Source: Xiphydria camelus (Eukaryota > Arthropoda > Insecta > Hymenoptera > Xiphydriidae). Taken from it: a DNA stretch of 64,000 nucleotides. Every line of letters starts with the position of its first letter. The stretch's first letter is position 1. The translations under genes were made by a program, and so were the position numbers. Positions 26,601 through 39,000 of this stretch are shown here, piece after piece. The notes beneath the pieces were generated by a model. That model was not told the DNA's origin. It searched no databases and worked only from the letters and a program-made list of their open reading frames with translations. The DNA lies in assembly GCA_963678675.1 (NCBI GenBank), contig OY783197.1:840400-904399 (forward strand), read 5' to 3'.

Positions 26601-28747
26601 TCTCTTATCGTTATATCTTTTCCTTTTATTCGTTTAATTCGTTAATTCGATAATCGAGTATACGTGGACCAGGGTCTAGCTAGTAGGCCACCCTATATTT
26701 TTTCTGTTTGTGCAATCCTAAGATCGTTGAGAGAATCAGCGGGAAATATAATCCTTCTCCGCATCGTGAACGAACCGACGAAACGGATATAAAACGAACT
26801 CGTAGAAACGAGAGATGAAACTTCACGGAAGTTAGAAATCGATCGAATATTTTTTTTCCTTTTCATTAGCATTATATCTCGGAAGTAGGGCCCCGGGTGA
26901 AGTCTGGCGGGTCCCTCTCTACTAGCGCGACGACTTCGCTACGTATAATTTGACACTCGATATTTAAAAATAGTCGATGCTTTATAAACGCCGTTATCGA
27001 TCCTGCGGTGGTAAGATAAGAGGGATTGTTCAGATCTTCGCGGATCCGCGGATTACGTTTTCTCGTGGAGCAAGAGAGAGAAGAGGAGAGACGAATCGTT
27101 TCGGACACGGAGACGCGCGCTAAGGGGATCGCGGACTTTGCCGTTGGACGTTTTCGTCGCGCCGTGCGATTGCGACGTTTCCTCGTTCGGAATCCAACGC
27201 GAGTCTGTGAGCGAGAGGGTTTTGGACTCTCTCTCCCTCTCTTTCTCTTTCTCTCGAGTCCTATACCCTCTCGATCCGAGCACTCGAGTCGGAAATGCAC
27301 AACAAAGCTCCTCTAACTCTATTCGTACATTTAACGGTAGGAGTTAATTATCTATCCGCGGACAGTTGTGGTTTCGCGCCGCTGTCCTTTTCGCGATAAC
27401 GCCGTTATCCGCGACAAGCTCTGCCGACTCTTCGATGCGGGCAAATAAACGTGTGGGAGGTGCTAATGCGAACGCGCACGCGTCCGACGCGGTGATCGCT
27501 ACCGACTCGGATCGTAATTCAGACGCACTCTCGGTAGTTCCTTTCCGCGATGAAACATATATCCCTTGTTACTTTAATATCCAGCAAGCACAAATATGTA
27601 TGTGTATATACGTATTATACCGATAGAATTATCTTTAATAGCCATTCGCACGTTCGACGCCTCCTGCTATGTATAGCTACTTAATCGTTGGTATTTAAAT
27701 ATACGATACGATACCTTAAACGTGGACGCTAGGCGCTAGGGTACGACACATCCATGTTAAAAATATGTTGTCAGCTCCACTAATCTTCATTGTCACCTCA
27801 CTCGTCGCTTCGGCATTGCACCGAATCTTCACTCGGAAAAAAGCACCACTATGATACACACGCCTCGGCTCGTCGCGCGCTTAAAATCGTAAGTTTTCAG
27901 ACGGCTCGTGAGAATCGTGATAACCACGTCCATTCGCGACGTCCTTCGTCCGGGGGGGCCATTCATTGTCGAGTGGCACGTCCGCTTCGCGTCCTCCTCC
28001 GCTGCTACCGATCGCGCGCGTTGTGCTTCCGCCGTCCCCGAAATATCACTCGAACGACGATCTCGCGACGAAGGGCTTCGGCGGGAAGAGGATCGATCGC
28101 GTTTCGTCGTTTCCTTACCTGCTACAATGTCAATGTAAAGCTATATATTGACTAGTTTCTCTCGTACGATTCGCCACTCAACGACGAATGGCCGCACACT
28201 CGTCTCTCTCAACGCTTTACCCCAATTATCTCAACGCAGGCGTCTTTATGTTTGACATATAACGGTTGCCTCGCAATCCGCTTTAAACTATACGTACGTA
28301 CACCCGATCAACCTTCCGTTACGAGTGGGCCCGTCGCGCCGCTTCCGGTATCCCAGGAACGCCTTCCCGTCGTACCACCGAGCGTCACGGTGCCGCGGGG
28401 TAATGGATAAATCTCAGTCATTTTTTTGTTTCCCTCGCGGACCTCTCCGCGCGGTCCGCGCGATCCTTAAACCCTTACCACTACACCCTAGTTACGGTAT
28501 TATAACGTTAGTGTTTGGCATCTTTGAAATACACAAATAGACTTTGGTATAAAACTTTTGATAGTGTTCGGTGTGTTTGCGTGTGTGTATGTATGTGTGT
28601 TGTATCGTGTGCATAGAACGCCGAGCGCGCACACAGCGGCTTATCTCTCTTCTCTCCACGCCGCACAGCCACCATCTTTGTGCTTCTCGTCGTCTCTCAA
28701 CCGTCCATCGGTCAGCGAGTACCGCCGGTGGCGGTCTCCTCTCTCGT
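26601..28747 (-). other. Probable 3' flank or long 3' UTR of teneurin
   Basis: This follows the teneurin stop codon on the minus strand. Candidate poly(A) signals on that strand are ATTAAA at 27,634-27,639 and 27,573-27,578, and AATAAA at 26,635-26,640. Which one is used cannot be told from sequence. CpG-rich patches at 26.9-28.7 kb give overlapping ORFs on both strands, none with a recognisable domain. A gene hidden here cannot be excluded. Confidence 0.35.
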
Positions 28748-29709
28748 CTAGCAAAACTTGTCCAACCACCCGATTTTACACACCGACGATGCGCCTCTCC
28801 TCCTGCGTCTCTTCTTGCTCGACGACGGATCGACGGCCTTCTTCACGAAGCGGATGTTGTACGGATCCTCGGCCAGCTCCGGGTAGACCTGCGCGTCGTG
28901 GATGTACTCCCCCTCGTAGTTCGAGGCGAGCCCGGCCTTCAGTATCTCGTCCTGCTCGGCGACCATCCACTCGACCGTCGTCGGCGTGTTGCCCTTGAGC
29001 GCTTCCCTTTCGCGGTGCCACGCTTTGCGCACGGCCGTGGCCTTCGCGTGGTGCAGCAGCCGCTGCTTCTCCTTCTCCGCGGTGGTGCCGTATCGCAGGT
29101 TCACCACGGCGTTCGCGCCGTGAATCTTCACATCGATCAGGGAGCCGCTGCCGTTTCCGTTCTCGTGGAAGGTCGTGTTCACCTGACCGCCGAGGCGCTT
29201 CAGCTGGCCCCGATCCTCGGTGGCTCGCCAGACGTCCTCCTTCACGAAGTAGAAGGCGTCCTGTTGAGCGCTGTGCACGACGAACGTGAACGGCAGGAAG
29301 TGCGATCTATTGAATACGGAGGTAAAGACGTCTTTGTAAATGGCGTTCGCCGCGGGTACACTGGACACGACCGCTATTCCATCGGCGGTTCGAGACACAA
29401 GTATTCCCTTGCCGAAGGGGGGATCCGAGGCGGCGCCGAGGCGATTGGGCAGCAGCTCGCTCGTGTCCTTCTTCAGGGCAGATCTGGGCGGCGCTGACAA
29501 TCCGACGGCGTCGCCGGAGTGCCTCTGCGCTATGTAAGCCAGGAACCCGGACTGGACTCCGAGGTTTCTCATCCTGTCCTTCTCGCTGAGGATGGAGGTG
29601 CCGGGGCCCAGGGAGGGCGGGATGAGAGCTTCCGGGAGTTCGACGGGGAACAATTGTGGTGCCAGGCTTCTCAAGTCGTACCCGAGGTGCGATAACCACG
29701 ATATGTGAT
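28748..29709 (-). CDS. Teneurin visible exon 16: C-terminal domain and stop
   Basis: The acceptor is ATTCTTCGCAG and the stop is TAG at 28,748-28,750. About 320 codons start [18 protein letters not shown]. The middle holds [19 protein letters not shown], then [20 protein letters not shown]. The tail has [35 protein letters not shown] and YNIRFVKK. This matches the toxin-like (Tox-GHH fold) and TCAP region of teneurins; no toxic activity is implied. After a run of basic residues (KKRRRRR) it continues [15 protein letters not shown], a cysteine-containing tail I do not recognise as conserved. A long plus-strand ORF overlapping it (28,571-29,497) is an antisense shadow. Confidence 0.95.
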
Positions 29710-32700
29710 CTGCGAAGAATAGTTGTACGGTTGGAAATAAAGAGCGATAAATTTGTAGATATTTTTTGGACTTGCTTCCTCTAATTATATCGATAGAATA
29801 ATATTTAAGAGACGTATTAATCTATGTGTGAGTATGAAATAATACATTTTCCCTGTGATCACTACGAGCATATATTCAATATGGAGTCTAGCACGCCGCT
29901 ATCGAAAAGATCTCATAGATCCTCATGGACAATTTCTATGGGAATCTTATGTGCTTTCGGACACAACAATTCCGTATATCCAGTAGAAAAATTTGAGAAG
30001 GACGAATAGGCATTCATTCGATGCTATTTCCGTGTTTCGGAATTTTAAATAGGGGATGTTGTAATTATTACGAGGTCCACACGGACAAAGTGGCCGATTA
30101 GAAAACGGAGAGACTCACCGGTTGGTTGATTCTGTCGATCGGCGTGTCGAACGTCTATCGGATCGTTTCCATTGAATCTGTAGAGGTGCAGGTGAGTCGG
30201 AGTGTTCACCCGATCGAGGACGCTCTCCCACAAGGGAGACATCCATTGTCCTATCAGAGGATCGTAGACTTTTCCGTTGGGCATGTGCACCAGTGTCGTT
30301 ACCTATCGAGAGAATAGAAGGAACATTACGGAATGTTCATGAGCTTCGCGCGGAGATCGACAACTGCGGCCCGTAAAAACGCGTCTACTCACCTGATCCA
30401 AGAGTCCGCCGCAGAAATCGACGGGCAGATACAGGTAAGGATTCGAGTCGTAAACGATGTGCCCGTAGGGCGACCTCATGATCTCCCTGATTCCCTCGCC
30501 GTACTGATTGAAGATCATTATCGGCGTGCCGCACTGATCGGTCGCTATGTAGAATTTATGTCGATACACCTGGGCGTATATGAGGTGTCCCCTGTCGTCG
30601 TAAACGAGGGACATGAGTTTGCCGTCCCGCGGGCTGTATATCTGGCTGACTTCGCGGGGCCTCTGCTGGTTGTTGTAGAAGAACTGGGTGACGTTGCCGT
30701 AGTTGTCCTTCCTGGTGGCGAGGCGATCGAGATGATCGTAATAGTAGCGCACGTCGAAACGCCCCCTCTTCGTCGCGCGGACCAGGAGTCCCTTCGCGTT
30801 GTAGTTGAATCTCTCCTCGCGGGCGTTCTGCACGACCAGGCCTCTATTGTCGTACTTGTAGAGGCCCTCGCCGAATTTCACTATTCGATCCATGGCGTTG
30901 TACTCCATGGGTATCGTGTTTCCCCGATAAGTCAGGGACAGCATGTTCCCGTTGTCGTCGTACTTGAAGCCCCACGGTTCCTGCGCCTCCACGCCGGTCA
31001 GCTGACCGTCGCAGTCCCACGTGTAGTTCTTCACGTTCGTGTAGGTGTTAACGCCGACGTTGCGAGTGTACGTGCGGGTCTGATTGATGCGACCCTGAGA
31101 GTCGTGGGTGAACTCCATCCTGAAGACCTCCATGCGATGAATCGTCACGGTGACTTGGGTCTCCAGGAATCTGCCGTCCGTCGTGCGGGAGAAGATCGCC
31201 GTGCCGTCGAACACCGTCGTCTCGTTCGGCTGGGGTCGCGCCACTTTGAACTGCCCCACCTGTTCGAGGGTGCCCGTCGTGGGATTGTAAGCCATCGCGT
31301 GCGGCGGTAAATTCTGACCGCCGATTCTGCCCTGAACGGCGATCACGCGGAAGTTCGAGTCGTAGTCGAAGGTGAACTTGGCGTTGCTCAGGCCCGTCTT
31401 GGCGCCGAAGTCTATGCGCTCCTCCACGAGGAGACTCGCGCTGTACTGACAGTCCCACTTGTACTCGACGTCGCGCTCCGTGTGTATCACCTCGGAGAGC
31501 AATCCGCTCTCGGTGTACCTGATCTCGCTCTTGCCGTCGCCGTGTACGACTTCGGCTATCTGGCCGGACGTGTGGTACCTGTAGACGATGCGGGCGCCGT
31601 CGCCGGGGAAAACGGTCTGCAGCAGGTTGCCGTCGTGGCTGTAATGCTGGAGGTACGAGCGGGAACTACCGGGCGGGGTGTACGTTACCCTGAGAAAACC
31701 GAGGGACGCCTGACAGGAGAACGAGTGCTTCGTTCTGGACGGGAGTATGATGTGGCGCAGTCCGCCGTCGTCGTCGTACTGCAGAGAGAAGCTTCGATTG
31801 CTCGCCAATGTGATCTTCGAGAGCACGTTGAAGTCGTTGTAGGTGTAGCGCTTGGTGCCGTCTTGGCTGTTTGTTATCTCCGCCAGTTGTCCGTGGTGAT
31901 CGTAGCTGTACGACTCGTCGGAGACGCCCCACTTCCAGCTTTCGATGCGATTGAATCTGTCGTACGTCAGGGTGAGATTGTGGCCGTGTTGGTACGGCTG
32001 CCAATTCAGCGGCAAACCGGCAGGGTCGAAGGTCACGCTCAGCAGCGGATTTCTGGCCCTGTCGTAGAAAGTCTCGCGACTGAAGGCCTGCTCGAATTCG
32101 ACGCCTATCACCCTCGTGTCGTTCACCCATATCTCTCGGTTCAGGGTCTGCTGCAGGTGGCTGACATCGCCGACGAGACTGTAGGTCGTGGTCATCGCGT
32201 TGGTCAGCTCCCCGAGCGTCATCACTTGGTAGCTCCACATCGGCAACATCTCCGCTTCCACGGGTAGCGCAGCCTCCAGGAGCGGGTGTCTCGCCGTGGC
32301 GGCGCTCAACAGCTTCCCACCTCCCGGGAGGTAGACTTCTAAACTGCTGTTGTTGAAGGCGGTTGCCTTTTTGACTTCGGTTCCTGGAGAATGTGAATAA
32401 ATCTTTCATTTGATGCAGATGGAAAGACGCAAGAGTTGCGGATGTATATGTGGACCAGATTCTGCTCAGGATGAGAGAGATGCGCTGTGTGTGGAAGGTA
32501 TTTAAGAAATACTCACCGTCGGTAATGGCGAGCGTCTTCGACCTTCCGTTCTTCATCGTGAGCTCCATGAACCTCTGCTCGTCGCCCTTCGTCAAGGCTT
32601 GAAGCGGTGCGGATACTTTGACGGACAAGCCTTCCTCTTTGGACAAATCGGACGTCAGTTGCAATTTCTCTCCGGTCGGCAGAATGACGTCCGTCACTCT

Positions 32701-33035
32701 ACCCAGACCGTCGTAATTGTATATATAAGTCTCGCCGCCCTGGAAAGATGTGTACGCGTATGATTACGAAAAATGTTTTAAAATGCGTTTTTTGGAAAAA
32801 AAATCTCGCAGAGAGAATAAATGTTTTGTTCCGTTGTGCTCTTATGAATAAATGTTCCGTTTATGCAGCTAAACTTGATTTTTTTCCCTCTTCCTAGAAG
32901 CCTTCAATGCTCATTCACTTTAATACAGCATGAAGTCATTTGCGGTTAACGGTTGCGCGAAAATGTCAAGCGAAACGGTTACGAGATAAGTCGTAGTCGC
33001 CATCCTAGTCAGGAATTAAGGAAAGCAAACGAGGG

Positions 33036-33081
<46 letters not shown>

Positions 33082-36000
33082 TGCTGCTTACTCCCGATCT
33101 ACTGGTCAGCAAACCCGTCGAGCTGTCGTAGTCGAGCGCGATTTCCGACCTGCCCCTCTCCGACAGCTTCACCAGGAACCCGACGCCGGATATCTTCAGC
33201 TCGGACTTGTGATCCTGCGTGTTTTCTATGGAGCTAACGACGTTACTGTAGTCCCTCCAGAACTGAATCTTATTGCCAGCGCTGTCAGTAACGGTGGAGA
33301 GTTTGCCGAAGCTCGTGTTCTTGCTGTAGAGGAAAGAGTATCGCGTCTTCCCGGAGGTGAGATCCTTCGTCGCGACGTGCTGGCCGTATCGATTGAACAC
33401 GTAGACCTCATTCGACGGGGGAAACGGAATGTGAAACTCCCCGCTCTCGTCGTGATTCGGCAGATAGGGCTGCAGCGCGAGGATGTGCAGGCTGCCCTGA
33501 TCGGCGATGTGCAAGACGTCGTCGGGCGAAACGGCGAGGGCGGAAATGGCCGTAAACTTCGCGTTGGACGACAGGAGAGTCTCGGTGCTGCTGGTGTCGT
33601 CGGTGCACGTGCAAGACTCGGGCTCGGGCTTGGTCCTCGGCGTGGTGTTGTTGCACTCGCACTGACCGTGGAGCCTCTCCTGCGGCTGCCGTCCGGCAAA
33701 GTGCGACATCTTACCGGAAGAGTCGACGACCCGGATGGAGTTAACACGATGAGAATCGCTGTCGGCGATGTACAGTTCGCCGGTGGGGCTGAAGCTGACG
33801 GCCAATACCGAGCCCAAAACTTCGTCGGGTTTCTTGCCGGCGACGCCGATCGAAGAGTTCGTCTTGGACATCTCGACGTTGTTCGCGTTGCTCGTGCAGT
33901 GCAACGGAGTGCCGGCTACCACTCGAACTTTGAGGTCACTGGTCAACTTCAGAACGAGTCTGTCGTCGATGAAGTGCAACGAGCCGTCCAAGGGACTGAG
34001 GGTTAAACCGGTCGGCCACTGCAGCTGAGCCTGGTGAGCCGGGATGGCTCCCACGCAGGGTGCGGGTGACCAGTGGTTGTGATGGCCGTGGTGACCCACT
34101 AAAGTGTGTATGACGCCGTGGGGGTCGACTGCTCGAATGTTAGTGCCGTCGGCGATGTACATGGTCTTGTCAGCGGCAATGGCGATGCCTGTACAAATTA
34201 ATCCATTAGTAATCGGTGTCATTTTCAGTTGCCAAATAATTGTTGTCCGCGGATATTCAATTAATCGTTTCTGCGACAGGGCAATAAAATTTCTAGAAAA
34301 AAAAAAGATACTAAAAGTTGCTTGTGATCCGATGTTTCGACCAAGGAATTGCTCGGTAACTAAAGTAGCCAGCGAGTATTAATGGGCTAATTAGCGCGAT
34401 CGATAAAGGCAACGTTAGAAACGCGGAGAACATTGCTCCAATTAGAACCGTGCGACGCTTACCTTTCGGATGTGCGAGCTTGGCGCGAATCGCCGGGCCC
34501 TCGTCGCCGCAGTGTCCCTCGTCGCCGGGAATGCATCGTTCCCCGCTTCCGACGACCGCTTCCACATTAATGCTCGGATCCTGAACTTGCTCCAGCGATA
34601 GAGCTTTAAGGATTTGATGTTTCTCGGGGTCGCTGATGTACAAGTGTCCGTCCGCCGGAGAGACGCACAGATAATACTGATAAGCAACTTGCGTCGCGCT
34701 GCAGAGAACGTTAAAAAATATATATCACTTTGTCCCCCGTACGAGTGGAACGCTTGCGGAAGCTGTACACTTACTTCAGGATCAACACCGTATACACATT
34801 TCCCTCCGGCGTAATTCTGCGCACGAGATTAAAGTCGCCCACGTAGATGCTTCCGTCGGGACCGCTCGTCAGGGCGACCGGCGTCAACAGCCTCGCGTCT
34901 TTGGCAAGGCCGTCGCAATTTTCGCAGACCAGCGGTCTCTGGAGTCCCGTGCCCATGACCACTTTAACGGTGCGCGGATACTGCCTGAAGTGCAGCGTGG
35001 AACCGTCGCCCTTCTGCAGGATTCCCTCGTGAAAGTTGTAGTGATGGTGAATATCGAGTCCCCAGCCGCCCACGTCGGAGATGTCGACGTCGAAGCCCTG
35101 TAGCGTCGCCGTCTGCGTCTCCCAGACTACCGAGGGGCACGTCGAGTGTTGATAGCCGATGGAGATCCTGGCCTGGGCGACGCCGTAGACCTTTTGCTTG
35201 TAGACGTTCCTCTTGTTCCAAGCGAAGGTGTGCGTCAGATTGGGATCCGCCTCGTACGTCTTGGTGTGGAGCGAGCCCTCGACTTCCACGTGGACGTAAA
35301 CGTGCGTCAGAGACTTCGGTATGAAGGGTCCGGTCAGCTGCATTCGCACCGTCGACAGGTAACCCGCCGCTTGGCTGCTCTGGTACATGAGGTGAAGATT
35401 CGAGCCGGGGATAGCGATGCTCTCTTGGACGATCTGCAAGGAAATGTGGAGGACCCCGGATGCAATACGGTTATCCGCGCAGTCGATGACATTTCGAACC
35501 GTACCTGACTCTCGGCGAAGACTAAACTTTTCCCCGGAAGTCCGCCGACCTTTTCCGGCATCCACGTGCCGACGAGGATGGGTCGCAGGGTTTCGTGGTC
35601 GTGCTCCATGCACGGCCCGTGTTCTCCGAGGAGACCCATTGACGATATCCCTGGGAAGCCTATTATATTTTATGCAATAAATAATAGGAAACTCAAACAT
35701 GTAACATTTACGAACGGACCAGGGACAACGCGAGTGGACGTTGGACACTTGGATGCAGATGAGGAAGGACGACAACACGTTGTTTCCTTACTGAATCACG
35801 ATTAATATCGCGAGACGAGAGGATCTCCTCGATTGTTCAGTAATGCAGGCTTCGCAACTCTACTCATTTCCATCTCATATGAAATAGGGATAATTCGTGC
35901 AAAAAATAATCGAAACAATTTTGATTAAAAAAGGAAATCTAACAGAAATTTTAGAAAAGTAGTGATTTTAAGAAAAATAATTTTTAATATGTACAATGGA

Positions 36001-39000
36001 ATAGCAATATTTGTCAAGTGAATGATGTTCATGTAACTTGAAAATTTATATTTCATATGAAGTAACTTAATTCTGAGTATCGCAATTTGATTTAGAGAAA
36101 CGGGAATCTAATTTTCGGTAAGAAACCTTAATTAAACCAGGTTTTTATATTTTATAAATGAAATATCGATGCAGTTAGAATAAAGAGTAGGGGCTATAGA
36201 ACTGTATCATTAAGAAGAAAAAAAAGAAAAATTAATTAATCATTTTGATCGATTCTACGTAATCCGAAATGATGAAAAGACGAACTCAACTGAGAAACTG
36301 AATAATAGAGGTAGCTTTAGGAAAAATGTTGAATTATAGAGGAAGAAGGGAAAAATTACGAGTCCTAAGCTGAAAAAGGACAAACTTGAAAAAATAGGGC
36401 AAAAAGAGGAATAGGGGATGGATACATTGTAAAGCCCAATAATGAGATCATCGTTCGACAAGTACATCTAAATGTAGGAAAATATGATTCCTCCTCTTCT
36501 CTGAAGTCGGAAACGGTTCAGCCAATGAATCTTACGTACGTTTGATATCCGTTTAAGTGTAAATTAGGGAAGTGCACTCGTGCGGATGCCGAAGGGGTCG
36601 TTAAACGATCTCGTGGCAGACGCGTCCCCCGGACAACCGAATAAAACGACTTAAGAGTTTCCCGGTACTCACCGACGGCGGGACTTGGCGGCTGGTTAGA
36701 TTTATACAACTTGCTCTCCTCGCTGAGCGTCATCGCCACGGGTGGTAAGACCACGATTTGATTCCACGGTACGAAGACCGTCCTCGTGAGTGGCTTGAAG
36801 GGGCTGCGCTGGAACTGAAGCGTCACCGCACCTCCGCCGTTGACGAGAACGTCGAACCTGATAGGAAGCACATCGCAGGATCAGCATCGCTTGCGGTACA
36901 CTCGCTGGAATGCTCGATTTTCAGCAGAGATATTTCAATTCGGCTTTAACAATAATTTTTAATTCTTTTTCGCTTGTTATTGAGTATGTATACGGATCAC
37001 AAAAAAAGAAATATGAACATTCTTTTTACGTTAAGACCGAATTCATACATCTGAAACATTCTGAAAGTACGATAAACATCAACGAGAGCAACTCTCGGCG
37101 GGAACGATAATTTTCCCGCCGTTTTAACTTCCTGTACAAGCAAATGCATATCGCGGAAGCAGACCTGTTCAAAAGCCAGGCACGACGATACCATTATATT
37201 CCTCTCAAAACGCGTTACGGACCTTCGCTCCAACCGTTCTTGCCGTAGTCATAATTGTATTAAACGGCGTATCCCAAGGGTGTTATTAGTTGCCTAATTC
37301 GCTCTTAGTTCGCGCGGTCTTTGCGGGCGGACGAAGCTGCGTAAAAACGAATTTCCAACCAGCGGGTACGAGGAAACGTTCGAAAAAGCACGGTGAGTTA
37401 ACTTGGTTTTGCGTAAGAGTTGAAACATCTGAGCTAAGGGGCGAGTTAATTTAATCTACCTTCTAGCGTCCGATGACTCAAAGCGGATTAATAAGCATTT
37501 CACGAATTAACTGTACAAATATTTTCCGAGCGAATGTTAAGACGGATGTACACTCGACGCTCCACGATATTTCTGTAATTTTTTTTTGTAACTTAATACC
37601 AGTAAATTAAATTCACAAATAAAATAGCAAAGGTCGCTTCTATTGCGTTTACACCGAGAGAAATTATTTCCGGCATCGGGAAAATGTTTTCTCCATTCGA
37701 AAACATGGTATAATTCCAGGATCAAGCTACGGTTTTCTTCGTGCAAGAAAATATTTGATACGTTTGAGTAATTATTTGTTTGCACAGGAAGAATTTTTTA
37801 TTTCTTAAAAATCAAGGATATAAATACATATATAAGATTCCTTTGAAGAATCTGTATTCTCAAATATTTTTAAGATTATACGTTCTGGATTCGAGAAATA
37901 TTTTGTAGACACCAGCAATTGTTTCTCTCGATGTATCTTCTCATTTATAAATTATACACCCGACGCTACCCCGCGCCCTGTAACTATGTGTAGGCGCGCG
38001 CAAATGAGCTTAAGGGGTTCGCGGCGCACCTGACACGTACCATTACAGCAAATTTACGAGGATCAACGGACCATTGTGAAGTACAAGTCCCGGGTCCAGT
38101 GCTTGATATATCGCGTGAATATTTAAACCGGGAGTCGAAGGGGGGCGCACGAGGAAGCTATCGAGGAGGACGAGGAGAAGGAGATGGCAGAGGTCAGACT
38201 AATCCTACAGGTTTGCACGGAGTAATTAGCGCGCTTCCAACGTCATTAGCCTGGGCTTTGATGTGGTCTACTGTCACTGTCCTCTGCTCTTGCAATCCCC
38301 CCAGCATTGCAGGATTATCTCCTTCAGGCGCTCTACGTACCTGTCTGACATACCGTACCCTCCGATCCCCCCCTTCATTAGAATTCAAGCCCGATCCTAT
38401 TATGACGCGTATACGGCTACGGTCTTACGTTTACCACGATTACAAAATGTACAGACTGGACCAGAGATGCTGTCCTAAAAGTAGACTGAAAAATAAAAAT
38501 AGAAATTAATCATTACACTGAGAACACCGTTTATTTGTAGTTAATAAATGTTATTTCAAATGCGGAGCAATGAATATTTCGTTAGGACAAGATAATATAT
38601 GCTAATTATTGTTAGCACAATCGTATCTAACAATTCCTTCCTATCTTTATTTCAATCTACTTTTAGGACAGCATTTCTGGTCCAGGCTGTCTTATAATAA
38701 TACCTACCTATATCGACGCCGTATGTAAAAAGGTTCATCATGGCAGGCCCACTTGCGCGCGGCACGAGCGTCACTTATCACGCGGGGCGAGTAATTCGAT
38801 TTAAATTCAATTTAAATTTTCGCTACCGTGCCTAATCGAATCATCACGCGGCGTATCTCCCCTTCGTTTACCTTTTCGGAGAGTCGCGTTTCGCTCGCGA
38901 TATATCCGTCGTCGTCTCGTTACAACGCCGCGCTGCGAAATTCAACGTAACGAGATATAATGTAGGACCCGCGAGCGAGCGACGAAACGCTCGTATTCGC

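Noticed and set aside
28571..29497. 308-codon plus-strand ORF
   Set aside because: It is the antisense of teneurin exon 16, created by GC-rich third positions.
30333..32267. Plus-strand ORFs of 325 and 261 codons
   Set aside because: They are antisense shadows of teneurin exon 14.
33209..34006. 265-codon plus-strand ORF
   Set aside because: It is an antisense shadow of teneurin exon 12.
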